Below, piece by piece: positions 35,595 through 44,231 of a DNA stretch of 64,000 nt (its first letter is position 1; each line of letters opens with the position of its first letter). The notes beneath the pieces were generated by a model. The model saw nothing but the letters and a program-made list of their open reading frames with translations. It had not been told where the DNA came from and made no database searches. Position numbers and translations under genes: made by a program. Where the stretch lies: the NCBI RefSeq assembly GCF_040834005.1, contig NZ_CP162129.1, positions 4,054,001-4,118,000 of the forward strand, read 5' to 3'. The DNA comes from Paenibacillus sp. PL2-23 (lineage in GTDB: Bacteria > Bacillota > Bacilli > Paenibacillales > Paenibacillaceae).

Positions 35595-36197
35595 ATGATG
35601 CCTTTCCGGCTTCCAACGGAATATCTGCACCCCAAAGGGGCACCGTCATATACTATTGTAGCCTATACCGGGCAATCTCATGCAGAGCGCTCCGCCGCCA
35701 GCGGCGCGCAGAAACGGGTGAATGCCATGATTCGCGCACGCAAGCACTCCGACGACAACGAGCTCGTCCGGCTCATTCGGACAGAGCTGATTCCTCTGTC
35801 GCATACGGCAAGGCAGCTGGACGCCCATATGATTCGCGAGCTGCCCAAGCGGTTCCGGAGCGGCATCACTTATGTCGCAATCCGAACCAAGCAAGGACCT
35901 CCCGTCGCATTTGTCCACTTCTACGTACTGGCCGAGCAGCTGTATATCGATATGCTCGTCACCCATCCCCAGCATCGCGGACAAAGCTTAGGGAAAACCC
36001 TGATGGCGTACGCCGAGGCTTACGGCAGGGCGAATCATTGTCAGTTCGCCCGGCTGTTTGTGGATCGGATTAACGTCTGGGGCCGCCGCTTCTACAATAA
36101 ATTAGGCTATTCCACCATACGATTCGTGCCGGAGCTGCAATGCTACGAGCTTGTTAAACCGCTGGCTTGGCCGCCCTTAACCGTCAGCTCCCAATAA
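35595..36197 (+). CDS. GNAT family N-acetyltransferase
   Basis: 200 residues. The GNAT core has the acetyl-CoA loop PQHRGQSLGKTLMAYAEAYG and the following beta strand ending FYNKLGYSTIRF. The first about 45 residues (basic, MMPFRLPTEY) are atypical and may not be translated: no ribosome site precedes 35595, and an in-frame ATG near 35724 is a possible start. Acceptor unknown. It is divergent from the ilv operon and has no obvious partner genes. Confidence 0.78.
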   Translation: MMPFRLPTEYLHPKGAPSYTIVAYTGQSHAERSAASGAQKRVNAMIRARKHSDDNELVRLIRTELIPLSHTARQLDAHMIRELPKRFRSGITYVAIRTKQGPPVAFVHFYVLAEQLYIDMLVTHPQHRGQSLGKTLMAYAEAYGRANHCQFARLFVDRINVWGRRFYNKLGYSTIRFVPELQCYELVKPLAWPPLTVSSQ

Positions 36198-36213
36198 GCA
36201 AGTTAACATAACG

Positions 36214-36257
36214 GAAGCCCTGTCTCCAACCGATAAATCGGCTGTAGACAGGGCTTC
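36214..36257. terminator. Hairpin between the convergent GNAT and rplT genes
   Basis: GAAGCCCTGTCT (36214-36225) pairs with AGACAGGGCTTC (36246-36257), with a nested CCGAT/ATCGG. T-runs are weak on both sides; its position between two convergent gene ends supports a terminator role. Confidence 0.6.
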
Positions 36258-36268
36258 TAAAAACGCGA

Positions 36269-36628
36269 TTAAGCGTTAATTTTTTGTTTGGCAACGCCAG
36301 CCAGGGAGTTGAACGAAGCGATGTCGTTCACAGCCAGGTCAGCAAGCATCTTGCGGTTTACTTCAACGCCCGCAAGCTTCAGACCGTGCATGAATTTGCT
36401 GTAGGACAGGCCGTTTACGCGAGCAGCCGCGTTGATACGAACGATCCACAGTCTGCGAATGTCGCGTTTCTTGTTGCGACGGTCGCGGTAAGCGTACATC
36501 AGAGACTTGCCTACTTGCTCCTTCGCGGTTTTAAACAGACGGTGTTTCGAACCGAAATAACCTTTAGCCAGCTTTAGAATTCTTTTACGACGACGAGCGC
36601 GGACAAAGCCGCCTTTAACTCTTGCCAT
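36269..36628 (-). CDS. rplT: Large ribosomal subunit protein bL20
   Basis: 119 residues, the standard L20 size. The basic N-terminus ([20 protein letters not shown]) and the C-terminal globular domain ([20 protein letters not shown]) are typical. It binds 23S rRNA early in 50S assembly and, in related bacteria, also the leader of its own operon to shut it down. Last gene of infC-rpmI-rplT. Confidence 0.99.
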   Translation of the reverse strand: MARVKGGFVRARRRKRILKLAKGYFGSKHRLFKTAKEQVGKSLMYAYRDRRNKKRDIRRLWIVRINAAARVNGLSYSKFMHGLKLAGVEVNRKMLADLAVNDIASFNSLAGVAKQKINA

Positions 36629-36674
36629 GAGTGGAAACCTCCTGTAGGTTGAATTTTATCGGATGCAATGCTTA

Positions 36675-36875
36675 TTATTTCAGGTTGGAAAGACCTTGCT
36701 GCAAACGGCGAACGTCGCCAGCTGCCATAAGCGGCTGACCCGCGAGTACGCGTTTTTGGCGGCCGGATTTGTGCGAGAGCAAGTGGTTTCTGTAAGCTTT
36801 GTAGCGTTTCACTTTACCCGTACCGGTAATTTTGAAGCGGTCCTTCAGACTGCTGTGCGTTTTCATCTTAGGCAT
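36675..36875 (-). CDS. rpmI: Large ribosomal subunit protein bL35
   Basis: 66 residues. The L35 signature is present: [20 protein letters not shown], then the basic repeat [15 protein letters not shown]. It is the middle gene of the infC-rpmI-rplT operon, 33 nt after infC, as in other Bacillota. Confidence 0.99.
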   Translation of the reverse strand: MPKMKTHSSLKDRFKITGTGKVKRYKAYRNHLLSHKSGRQKRVLAGQPLMAAGDVRRLQQGLSNLK

Positions 36876-36908
36876 GTCAGTTTATCCTCCTTAATGGTGT
36901 TCCAGCTG

Positions 36909-37424
36909 TTAGCTGTTAGTTTTCGGTGCCAAAATCATAATCATGCTCCGGCCTTCCAGCTTGGGAGCGCGTTCGACATTGCATATTTCGGCAACCTCTT
37001 TGGATAGACGTTCCAGAATCCGTTGGCCGATCGCCGCGTGAGTGATCTCACGGCCGCGGAAACGAACGGATGCTTTCACTTTGTCGCCTTCATTCAGGAA
37101 TTTCACGACGTTGCGGAATTTCACCTGATAGTCATGCTCCTCGATGTTGGCGCGGAACCACACTTCCTTCAGATCAACGATCTTCTGGTTCTTGCGCGCT
37201 TCCTTTTCTTTCTTCTGCTGCTCGTAGCGGAACTTGCCGTAGTCCATGATGCGGCAAACCGGCGGTTTGGCCGTTGGAGCAACGTTCACCAGATCCATGT
37301 TAGCCTCAGTTGCAAGCTGCAGCGCCTCGCGCAGCGGCTTAATGCCAATCTGCTCTCCTTCCGCGCCTACCAAACGAACTTCCCTGGCCCGGATTTCATC
37401 GTTAATTTGATGTTCTCTGCTAAT
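36909..37424 (-). CDS. infC: Translation initiation factor IF-3 (ATT start)
   Basis: About 171 residues. The N-terminal segment (SREHQINDEIRAREVRLVG) precedes IF3 core motifs APTAKPPVCRIMDYGKF and KEKEARKNQK. It keeps 30S subunits free and checks start codons. The best start is an ATT at 37422-37424: it follows GGAGGTGG, gives the conserved IF3 N-terminus and matches the family length, whereas the first in-frame GTG (37373) would cut off 17 conserved residues. An ATT start lets IF-3 limit its own translation. A leader attenuator lies upstream. Confidence 0.95.
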   Translation of the reverse strand: MSREHQINDEIRAREVRLVGAEGEQIGIKPLREALQLATEANMDLVNVAPTAKPPVCRIMDYGKFRYEQQKKEKEARKNQKIVDLKEVWFRANIEEHDYQVKFRNVVKFLNEGDKVKASVRFRGREITHAAIGQRILERLSKEVAEICNVERAPKLEGRSMIMILAPKTNS

Positions 37425-37636
37425 AACGTGCCACCTCCATAATGGTTTACGAACTTACACAAAACAAAAAAATGCGGGTTCGCTCGAACCCGCATCTCAT
37501 AACCGTATCTCGATATCGCCTCTGCCTGCTTCAACTTCAATAAAGCCGGCTGCATACCATTCGATTACCGCGAACCAGTCAGCATAGCCGAAAGGTGAGA
37601 AGCGGGCGCTTCTGCTTGTGCGAATATGTTCATTAC
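37425..37636 (-). ncRNA. L20-type leader of the infC operon
   Basis: An approximately 210-nt untranslated leader runs from the promoter to the infC ATT codon. It contains a strong intrinsic terminator (37464-37495). The layout matches the Bacillus infC leader, in which excess L20 binds RNA and promotes termination. The L20-binding fold itself was not modelled, so the name rests on position and architecture. Confidence 0.8.
37464..37495 (-). terminator. Attenuator in the infC leader
   Basis: ATGCGGGTTCG (37472-37482) pairs with CGAACCCGCAT (37485-37495), with seven T following on the minus strand. It lies before the infC coding start, so it controls rather than ends the operon. Confidence 0.92.
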
Positions 37637-37642
37637 TAAGCT

Positions 37643-37672
37643 ACTATAGCACAGCGACTGAGACCATGTCAA
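37643..37672 (-). promoter_or_regulatory. Sigma-A promoter of infC-rpmI-rplT
   Basis: On the minus strand TTGACA (37667-37672), an 18-nt spacer and TATAGT (37643-37648). The start of transcription near 37636 gives a leader of about 210 nt. Confidence 0.8.
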
Positions 37673-37687
37673 CTGCGGAGCAAGCTG

Positions 37688-38923
37688 TTATTTGCTCTGC
37701 ACTTCCTCGATCCGAACGACTCTTGTATGCTGCGTGTGGCTCCACGTTTTGTTGTTCTGGGTGAAGAACGCATAGAACGTAATCGGCAGCCAGGATATGA
37801 GGAACAGGGGCAGCGTCAGCAGGTGGGCGTACATCTTCCAGTTCCTTACCTTCTCCAGCGCCATAGCTGCAGGGAACTGCAGCACCGAAGCGGCTATCGC
37901 GATCCCAATCAGCCACCATGGCAGGAAGCTGTAGACGGAGTGAATGATGTCCGGTGCCGGCAGCGCCATGTCAACCCACAGGACAGCCGTCAGTAAGAGG
38001 CTGATCAGCGTATTGTATACGCCTACCGCATAGATCGCCGCGTCGAACTTCACGATATTGCGCTCCTTGATGCTCGCCCAGAGCAGCGGGAAGAAGTAAT
38101 TGCGGGCTACGTTGAAGTGACCTTGCATCCAGCGAAGGCGCTGTCTGGCGGAGGCGCGGAAGGATACCGGCTTCTCGTCATACACCTTGGCGTCGTAATT
38201 CAGAACGGGATAGACGTCACGCTTCACGCAGCGCATGGAGAACTCCAGGTCCTCCACCAGGCTCGTCGCTCCCCAGCCCATTTCCTTCAGCAGATTGGTC
38301 TCGAAGCACATGCCGGTGCCGCCCAGGAAGTTGCTCATCTTCAGATTGGTGCGGGACAGCTGCCACAGACGGTTACAGTACCAATACGTGATGGCATAAG
38401 CGGCCGTAATCCAGGAATCGTTCGGATTTTTGGTGTCCAGGTAGCCCTGAATCACTTGGTGGCCCTCGCACAGATCATCGTTCATCAGCTGCAGGAAATC
38501 CGGATTGACCAGATTGTCAGCATCGAACATGACCACCGCGTCGTATTGCCGCGGCATGCCCCACAGCTCCTTCAGCATCCACTCGATCGCGTAGCCTTTG
38601 CCGCGCAGGTGATAGTTCTGGCGCTCGCAGGCGTGCACGCCCATGCTTCTTGCGATTTCCGCGGTGCCATCGGTGCAATTGTCGCAAATGACAAACACAT
38701 CATACAGCTCTTTTGGATAATCAAGCTTTTTCAAATTTTCGATTAGTGCCCCAACAACCTTCTCCTCGTTGTGCGCGGCGACCAGCACGGCGAACGATTT
38801 GGTTGGCTTATGCCGCTTTCTGCTCTTATTTTTCAGGAAACCGAACATAGACAACGAAAACTGATACACCGCGACAGATGCCAGCACAACCTGAACAACT
38901 AGAAACAATACGGTAAAAAACAT
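37688..38923 (-). CDS. Membrane glycosyltransferase family 2
   Basis: 411 residues. An N-terminal membrane helix precedes a GT2 domain with LVAAHNEEKVVG, the DxD-type MFDADNLV, GGTGMCFET and the QRLRWMQGH (QxxRW) motif of processive synthases. Several C-terminal helices (about 290-390) follow. This pattern fits synthases of cellulose, N-acetylglucosamine or hyaluronan-type polymers, or a lipid-linked sugar transfer. Product is not predictable. GGGGGT lies 8 nt before the ATG. No other polymer genes are adjacent; a GT4 gene follows upstream on the same strand. Confidence 0.87.
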   Translation of the reverse strand: MFFTVLFLVVQVVLASVAVYQFSLSMFGFLKNKSRKRHKPTKSFAVLVAAHNEEKVVGALIENLKKLDYPKELYDVFVICDNCTDGTAEIARSMGVHACERQNYHLRGKGYAIEWMLKELWGMPRQYDAVVMFDADNLVNPDFLQLMNDDLCEGHQVIQGYLDTKNPNDSWITAAYAITYWYCNRLWQLSRTNLKMSNFLGGTGMCFETNLLKEMGWGATSLVEDLEFSMRCVKRDVYPVLNYDAKVYDEKPVSFRASARQRLRWMQGHFNVARNYFFPLLWASIKERNIVKFDAAIYAVGVYNTLISLLLTAVLWVDMALPAPDIIHSVYSFLPWWLIGIAIAASVLQFPAAMALEKVRNWKMYAHLLTLPLFLISWLPITFYAFFTQNNKTWSHTQHTRVVRIEEVQSK

Positions 38924-39221
38924 TCGGCATTACCCCCTAAAACCCCTAATTTTGTGTGTCTGCTCATGTTCTCTTTTTTTGGTTGATGGCAGACTTTTTT
39001 CTTTAACAACGCATGTAATATTTGACTTACTGATTTTCCACTGAACCTGCCTCTTTTGTCAAAATGGGAATACCGCTTATTTAGACTCAATTCAGTCAGA
39101 AAAACGCTTGCATAGGAATACAAAGCTCACTTCCCCTCGCTTTGCTCTGCTTCCTTCTTATTCTCAACCAATTTCTTCTTTTTTAGCACAAATGTCCTCC
39201 TTTTGCTGGGGACTATTAAAT
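38924..39221. other. Intergenic region between the two glycosyltransferases
   Basis: About 300 nt with AT-rich stretches and no credible gene or strong terminator. The part next to 38923 supplies the GT2 ribosome site. Confidence 0.6.
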
Positions 39222-40412
39222 TTAATTAATGTGCCACCCCGACAATCGGGGATATTCGCGCCCTGATGCCAAGGCAATATACCTGCACTGATCCAGCAGC
39301 TTGTCGAAGATGGCATCCCAGGAGCGGGACAAGGCGTATTCATGAGCATTCCGGCCCATGGTCTGACGCCATTCGCCATCTCTGTACATCAGATCCAGAG
39401 CGGAAGCGAAAGCGGCTGTATCGCCGGGCGTTCGCTTGAAGCCCGTCAAGCCCTCCCGGATGGTATCCTGTACGCCTCCTGCGTCTGCGCCGATGACAGG
39501 CGTGCCGCAGGCCATAGCCTCCAGCACCACATTGCCGAAGGTTTCCGTTGGCGACGGAAACAGCATAACGTCAGCCGAGGCGTACCAGCGCTGCAGCTCC
39601 TGCGGCGTCTGGAAGCCGATGAACCGCGCTTCTACTCCCTCACGCGCGCACATCGCCTGCAACGCTTCGGCAGAAGGGCCGTCCCCTGCAATAACGAACT
39701 TTGCCTCCGGGCAGCTATTCCGCTGAAAGGCAGCAAAGGCTTCGATAGCGGTATCGACGCTTTTCTCCGGCGCAAGACGACCGGCGAATAATACGAGAAA
39801 GGAAGCCGGATCAATCCCGGCCCGCAGCAGATGCTCCCTGCGATCGACCAGCGGATGGAACACGCTCGCGTCCACTCCCCTGCTCCATATGTGCAGCTTT
39901 TGTTCATCCCAGCCCCGCTGGGCCAAATCCGACAGCGTACTTGCGGATGGAACAAATATGGATCTGCAGTCGCGATGGAACCACTCCATATATCTCCATA
40001 ACAGCTTTTCCATCCATTGCAAATTGTAAAACGGCAAATATTGATCGAAGTTAGTGTGATAGGAAGCAATAAGCGGTATTTTGAATTTCCGTGCGGCGCG
40101 GATGCCGCTCAGGCCAAGGTTGAATGGGGTAGCTACGTGGATCAGATGAGGATTGAAGGCAGCGATTGAATTTCGAATATGAATGGGGCTTGGAAAGGCC
40201 AGCCGGCATTCCGGATAGAGGAAGAAGGGCAGGCTTGCGAATCGTTCTACGGAATTCGGCAGCGCGGGGGAATCCTCCGCACCCGGCGGCTCCGGCGCGA
40301 ACACCAGGCACTCGATTCCACGCTTCTCCAAGTAGTTCGTCCACCGTTTCAGCGTTCGGGCAACCCCATTGACGTCCGGAACAAATGTGTCCGTAAATAT
40401 AGCCACTCTCAT
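39222..40412 (-). CDS. Glycosyltransferase family 4
   Basis: 396 residues, GT-B fold. Starts FTDTFVPDVNGVARTLKRW, typical of the PimB/MgtA-like lipid mannosyl- or glucosyltransferases. The C-terminal donor site has PTETFGNVVLEAMACGTPVIG (the E-x7-E motif). The acceptor is likely a membrane lipid or lipid-linked sugar, but this is by family only. GGAGG lies 9 nt before the ATG. It precedes the GT2 gene on the same strand with about 300 nt between. Confidence 0.9.
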   Translation of the reverse strand: MRVAIFTDTFVPDVNGVARTLKRWTNYLEKRGIECLVFAPEPPGAEDSPALPNSVERFASLPFFLYPECRLAFPSPIHIRNSIAAFNPHLIHVATPFNLGLSGIRAARKFKIPLIASYHTNFDQYLPFYNLQWMEKLLWRYMEWFHRDCRSIFVPSASTLSDLAQRGWDEQKLHIWSRGVDASVFHPLVDRREHLLRAGIDPASFLVLFAGRLAPEKSVDTAIEAFAAFQRNSCPEAKFVIAGDGPSAEALQAMCAREGVEARFIGFQTPQELQRWYASADVMLFPSPTETFGNVVLEAMACGTPVIGADAGGVQDTIREGLTGFKRTPGDTAAFASALDLMYRDGEWRQTMGRNAHEYALSRSWDAIFDKLLDQCRYIALASGREYPRLSGWHIN

Positions 40413-40570
40413 CTCTTCTCGCCTCCGTCTTGCTCCCGCCGCCTCCGGCGAGCGAAAGCATGTATTCTTTCTGAGATTGTAGAATGGTTATGTTTTCTTC
40501 GGATTAAGAGGGTATGAATGTATCGTTAATATGAAATTCGCACGACGTTAACGTTCCGACAATATTACTC

Positions 40571-40579
40571 TGCTATAAT
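40571..40579 (+). promoter_or_regulatory. Extended -10 promoter candidate for the PAP2 gene
   Basis: TGCTATAAT fits an extended -10 element, about 50 nt before the PAP2 start. No clear -35 sequence was found. Confidence 0.45.
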
Positions 40580-40629
40580 GGGATTAGAAGATGCAAAACA
40601 ACAGCTGAGGACAGAGAGGATGAACGCGA

Positions 40630-41208
40630 GTGGAGAGAGTGATCGGTTGGATAGGATGGATGAGATTAAGAGAGCGGAGGATGCTCATTTGGGCGAATCG
40701 CCGGCCATCCGGCAACAGGCTGTTCATCGCGCTCGATCGGTGGCTCAGCACCGTTACGCATATGGGGGGCGCCACGTTTACGCTGGCAACAGCGCTGCTC
40801 TGCGCCTTGCTTGCCCCCGCGCCCTGGAGCACCGCAGGCTGGCAAAGCTTGGCCGCGGTTGTCATTAGCCATATTCCCGTCGCGATCGTCAAGAGGAAGC
40901 TGAAGCGGCTTCGTCCCTATCAGGCGCTGCCGGATGTGAATACTTGCCCGAAGCCGCTGTCGGATTCTTCCTTCCCTTCAGGGCATACGACGGCAATCTT
41001 CGCGTGGATCGTGCCGCTGCTCCTTATAGGCGGTCTATGGACAATCGCTATTGCTCCCGTCGCTGCGCTAGTCGCGCTGTCGGTAGCGTGGTCGAGAATG
41101 TATCTTGGCCTTCATTATCCTTCAGATGTAGCCGCCGGAGCGATGATTGGCATCGGAACCGCATTGGCCGTCAACGCTCTGTGGCTTGAACAATCCCCAT
41201 TCCTATAA
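40630..41208 (+). CDS. PAP2-family phosphatase
   Basis: 192 residues, membrane embedded. The three PAP2 motifs are present: KRKLKRLRP, SSFPSGHTT and SRMYLGLHYPSDVAAG. Members dephosphorylate lipid phosphates such as undecaprenyl pyrophosphate or phosphatidic acid. A GTG start is used here with AGAGG about 10 nt upstream. The gene is convergent with trmB and divergent from the GT4 gene, so a cell-envelope lipid role is plausible but not proven. The N-terminal 20 residues are basic and might be shorter if a later start is used. Confidence 0.85.
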   Translation: MERVIGWIGWMRLRERRMLIWANRRPSGNRLFIALDRWLSTVTHMGGATFTLATALLCALLAPAPWSTAGWQSLAAVVISHIPVAIVKRKLKRLRPYQALPDVNTCPKPLSDSSFPSGHTTAIFAWIVPLLLIGGLWTIAIAPVAALVALSVAWSRMYLGLHYPSDVAAGAMIGIGTALAVNALWLEQSPFL

Positions 41209-41242
41209 CACGATGAAGACAGAGTGGAGGAGCGCGTTGCCG

Positions 41243-41998
41243 CTACTCCTCCCCCTCGTCGTCCACCTCAACGCCTGCGGCAGCCTCTGCGCGCAGGCTT
41301 TCTTGTCTGCGCTCGCGGTGCTGTCTCAGCGCCTCTTCCCCAATCACAACCTCCACGCGATGGATGGGCTGGCCCTTCTCCGCGAACTTGGTCTCATATT
41401 CCGTGAACACCAGATCCTCCCTTGGTCCATCCTTATGCAGGTTCAGCGAGATATTGCGCATAACAAGCTCCATATCGGCAAAGCTGTTCAAGGAAAATTC
41501 GAATAGCGACTGTGAATCCGTTTTGAAATGAATTTCGCCCTTCTCGTTCAAAATATCGATATATTTGGTTACGAACCGTTCATGCGTCAATCTCCGGCGA
41601 GCATGCTTGCTCTTCGGCCACGGATCGCTGAAGTTCAGATAGATTCGCTCTAGCTCACCAGGCGCGAACATCGTTTCGATACCTTCAATATTAGCACGAA
41701 GCAGCGCCAGATTAGGGGGCTCGCTCTCGCCCTTCTCCTCCCAGGCGATGCGAGCCTTCTCGCTTGCCCTTCTGAGCAGCTCATCGTACATATCCACACC
41801 GATAAAGTTAATATGGGGATTGCGAACGCTCATTTGGCTGATGAAGCGTCCTTTGCCCATCCCCAGCTCCACGTGAATCGGATTGTCGTTGCCGAAGAAC
41901 GCCTTCCAGTTGCCTCGATGCGGCGCCGCGTCCAGCACAACCAGCTCTGGCTGGCTCTCCAGGCTTTCCCTTATACCTTTTCTGCCTCTCAAACGCAT
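41243..41998 (-). CDS. trmB: tRNA (guanine-N7-)-methyltransferase
   Basis: 251 residues, class I SAM methyltransferase. It shows ELGMGKGRFI (SAM-binding), FIGVDMYDELLRRA and the TrmB signature YLNFSDPWPKSKHARRRLTH. It methylates G46 of tRNA. A longer frame begins at 42022, but AAGGAG lies 9 nt before the ATG at 41998, where the usual MRLRGRK start begins. An unusual acidic tail ends EVDDEGEE. Convergent with PAP2, with only 34 nt between. Confidence 0.97.
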   Translation of the reverse strand: MRLRGRKGIRESLESQPELVVLDAAPHRGNWKAFFGNDNPIHVELGMGKGRFISQMSVRNPHINFIGVDMYDELLRRASEKARIAWEEKGESEPPNLALLRANIEGIETMFAPGELERIYLNFSDPWPKSKHARRRLTHERFVTKYIDILNEKGEIHFKTDSQSLFEFSLNSFADMELVMRNISLNLHKDGPREDLVFTEYETKFAEKGQPIHRVEVVIGEEALRQHRERRQESLRAEAAAGVEVDDEGEE

Positions 41999-42093
41999 AT
42001 ACGAATTCTCCTTCGTCATCATTCACGAAATTATAGTCAGTCCTTATTGTGCCCAACTCCGCCATCATTGTAAAGGGGTACCTTCACCGCAGA

Positions 42094-42138
42094 CAAAAAA
42101 GGCATCCCCTGCGGCCTGCGATAGACCTTGGAATGCCT
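42094..42138 (-). terminator. Terminator after the small 68-aa gene
   Basis: AGGCATcCC (42100-42108) pairs with GGaATGCCT (42130-42138), with one mismatch, then a T-run on the minus strand (A at 42094-42100). Confidence 0.75.
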
Positions 42139-42177
42139 CTCATCGTTTCCGATGGGTTATATGGATATTGTGAAGCT

Positions 42178-42384
42178 CTAATTCAGGAACTGGTACGAAA
42201 TGGAGGTGTTCTCCCTGCCATCCTGCGCGCTTGTACCCGCCAGAGCCATGTTCAGCTTCTTGCGCGCGGAAACCTTGACGTCATGGTTCGAGTGGAAGTT
42301 CAGTCCGGCGAGAGCCATAAGCTCCTTCACCGTCAGCTCAACTGTTACTTTCTCATCGCCATTTGGAATTTTTGTCAAATTCAT
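42178..42384 (-). CDS. Small conserved-looking hypothetical protein (68 aa)
   Basis: 68 residues with a near-perfect ribosome site (GAGGTGAT) 6 nt before the ATG, its own promoter and terminator, so it is very likely expressed. The sequence has an N-terminal beta-like stretch (EKVTVELTVKELMALAG), a basic middle (VKVSARKKL) and a polar C-terminus. There is no signal peptide or membrane helix. I do not recognise the family. Its leader is about 100 nt. Confidence 0.8.
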   Translation of the reverse strand: MNLTKIPNGDEKVTVELTVKELMALAGLNFHSNHDVKVSARKKLNMALAGTSAQDGRENTSISYQFLN

Positions 42385-42495
42385 CTCACATCACCTCGTC
42401 GGTTTATGTTTTAAAAATTACCAATTCGTCGACTTTTCATGTGTGCGGTTACAAATAGGCTATGTCAGGTTTTTTTATTGATTTGTCGCACTTTT

Positions 42496-42524
42496 AATAT
42501 AACACATCATGTTAGGTTTATCAA
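42496..42524 (-). promoter_or_regulatory. Sigma-A promoter of the 68-aa gene
   Basis: On the minus strand TTGATA (42519-42524), a 17-nt spacer and TATATT (42496-42501). Confidence 0.65.
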
Positions 42525-42663
42525 GCCCAAACTTCACTTTTTATTTTGATGTTACCAGTTTTCCCAGAATCCGAACATTCATGCGCCGCACCTTGGACAA
42601 AGCATGGCTTTTCGTGAAAATTTCCGATAAAATGTAGGATGAATGACTTGATGGAAAGGAAAA

Positions 42664-43653
42664 ATGATGAGTCTAGTACATAACGCTGCCCAGCAGCCCA
42701 TGCTGTGGGGGGATAAAAGATTTCATACCTGGAACTACGAGATGAGGGAGCAATTCGGAGGCAAAGTGTTCAAGGTGTCGCTTGACGCCGGCTTCACCTG
42801 TCCCAATCGGGACGGCTCCATCGCCAAGGGCGGCTGTACGTTCTGCAGCGCCAGGGGCTCCGGAGATTTCGCCGGAAGCAGAAGAGACGACCTCGTCACG
42901 CAATTTCATAAGATCCGGGACCGCCAGCATAAGAAATGGCCAACAGCGTCCTATATCGGTTATTTCCAGGCGTACACCAATACGTATGCCCCTGTGGATG
43001 AGCTGCGCGACTACTACGAGACCATACTGGAGCTGCCAGGCGTTGTGGGGCTGTCGATCGCGACTCGCCCGGATTGTCTGCCAGACGATGTCGTAGATTA
43101 TTTGGCGGAGCTGAACGAACGAACTTATCTCTGGGTAGAGATGGGGCTGCAGACCGTGCACGAGTCGACTTCTGAGCTGATCAATCGGGCCCATGATACC
43201 GCTTGCTATCTGGATGCCGTCAAGAGGCTGCGAGAGCGCGGCATCCGCGTATGCGCCCATATCATCTATGGCTTGCCGCAGGAAACCCATGAGATGATGA
43301 TGGACACCTGCAGGGCTGTAGCGGGCATGGATGTGCAAGGTATCAAGCTCCATCTCCTCCACTTGATGCGCAAAACCCCGATGGTGAAGCAATATGAAGC
43401 CGGCTTGCTGCGCTTTCTGGAGCGGGATGAATATATCCAACTGGTCGTCGATTCGCTTGAGCTTCTGCCTCCTGGCATGATCGTGCATCGAGTGACCGGC
43501 GACGCGCCGAAGGAGCTTCTGATTGGACCGATGTGGAGTATGGATAAGTGGCCGGTGCTGAACGGCATCGACCAGGAGCTGCGGCGGCGGGATACATGGC
43601 AGGGCAAGCTCTGGAGGGAGGAGGCGCAGCATGGGATTTCTATCCGTTCTTAG
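42664..43653 (+). CDS. ytqA: Radical SAM protein of the YtqA family (TIGR01212)
   Basis: 329 residues. The radical SAM cluster cysteines lie in the CPNRDGSIAKGGCTFC segment. GYFQAYTNTYAP and ATRPDCLPDDVVDYL follow, as in the YtqA family. The reaction is not known; a tRNA modification role has been discussed for the ytqAB pair. It overlaps the methyltransferase gene by 23 nt, the same arrangement as in Bacillus, which supports joint action. AAGGA lies 5 nt before the ATG at 42664. Confidence 0.92.
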   Translation: MMSLVHNAAQQPMLWGDKRFHTWNYEMREQFGGKVFKVSLDAGFTCPNRDGSIAKGGCTFCSARGSGDFAGSRRDDLVTQFHKIRDRQHKKWPTASYIGYFQAYTNTYAPVDELRDYYETILELPGVVGLSIATRPDCLPDDVVDYLAELNERTYLWVEMGLQTVHESTSELINRAHDTACYLDAVKRLRERGIRVCAHIIYGLPQETHEMMMDTCRAVAGMDVQGIKLHLLHLMRKTPMVKQYEAGLLRFLERDEYIQLVVDSLELLPPGMIVHRVTGDAPKELLIGPMWSMDKWPVLNGIDQELRRRDTWQGKLWREEAQHGISIRS

Positions 43654-44206
43654 CCAGGCACACAAATGGATTGGCGAACGGGCTGGCCTGGGCGACGTCG
43701 TCATCGACGCCACTGCGGGCGGCGGCGTTGATACCCTCGCCCTCGCCGAGCTCGTCGGCCGGAATGGGCTGGTGCATGCGCTGGATATACAGCAGGAAGC
43801 GCTCTATCGCACGCGTGAGCGGCTGTCGGCAGCCGGCTCGCTGGAGCAAGTCCGCCTTCATCTGCTGGATCACGCGAGAATGGCGGAGGCGGTGTCCCCC
43901 CAGCATCAGGGCTGCGTCTCCGCGGTCATGTTCAATCTAGGTTATTTGCCAGGAGGAGACACCTCCGTGATCACAACCCCATCTACGACCATAGAGGCGC
44001 TCGCTTCAGCGCTTAACCTGCTGAAGCCCGGCGGCATTGTGACATGCGTGCTGTACCCGGGGCACTCCGGCGGAGATACGGAAGCGCTAGCGGTCGAGGC
44101 GTGGGCTGCAGGACTGCCCCCAGCTGAGGGGCATGCCGTATTATACCGGCAGCCACAACGAAACACGGCCCCTTATTTGGTCGCCGTTGAGAAGCGTAAG
44201 AGATAA
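43631..44206 (+). CDS. ytqB: Class I SAM methyltransferase of the YtqB family
   Basis: 191 residues with a Rossmann methyltransferase fold. The SAM motif is VIDATAGGGVDTLALAELVG, then HALDIQQEALYRTRERL. In B. subtilis YtqB is a SAM-binding methyltransferase of the rRNA-methylase-like family (proposed tRNA role). The start sits inside the end of ytqA (23-nt overlap), so the pair is co-translated. No downstream partner. Confidence 0.9.
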   Translation: MGFLSVLSQAHKWIGERAGLGDVVIDATAGGGVDTLALAELVGRNGLVHALDIQQEALYRTRERLSAAGSLEQVRLHLLDHARMAEAVSPQHQGCVSAVMFNLGYLPGGDTSVITTPSTTIEALASALNLLKPGGIVTCVLYPGHSGGDTEALAVEAWAAGLPPAEGHAVLYRQPQRNTAPYLVAVEKRKR

Positions 44207-44231
44207 TTCCATACAGAAGGGAAGCGGGACT

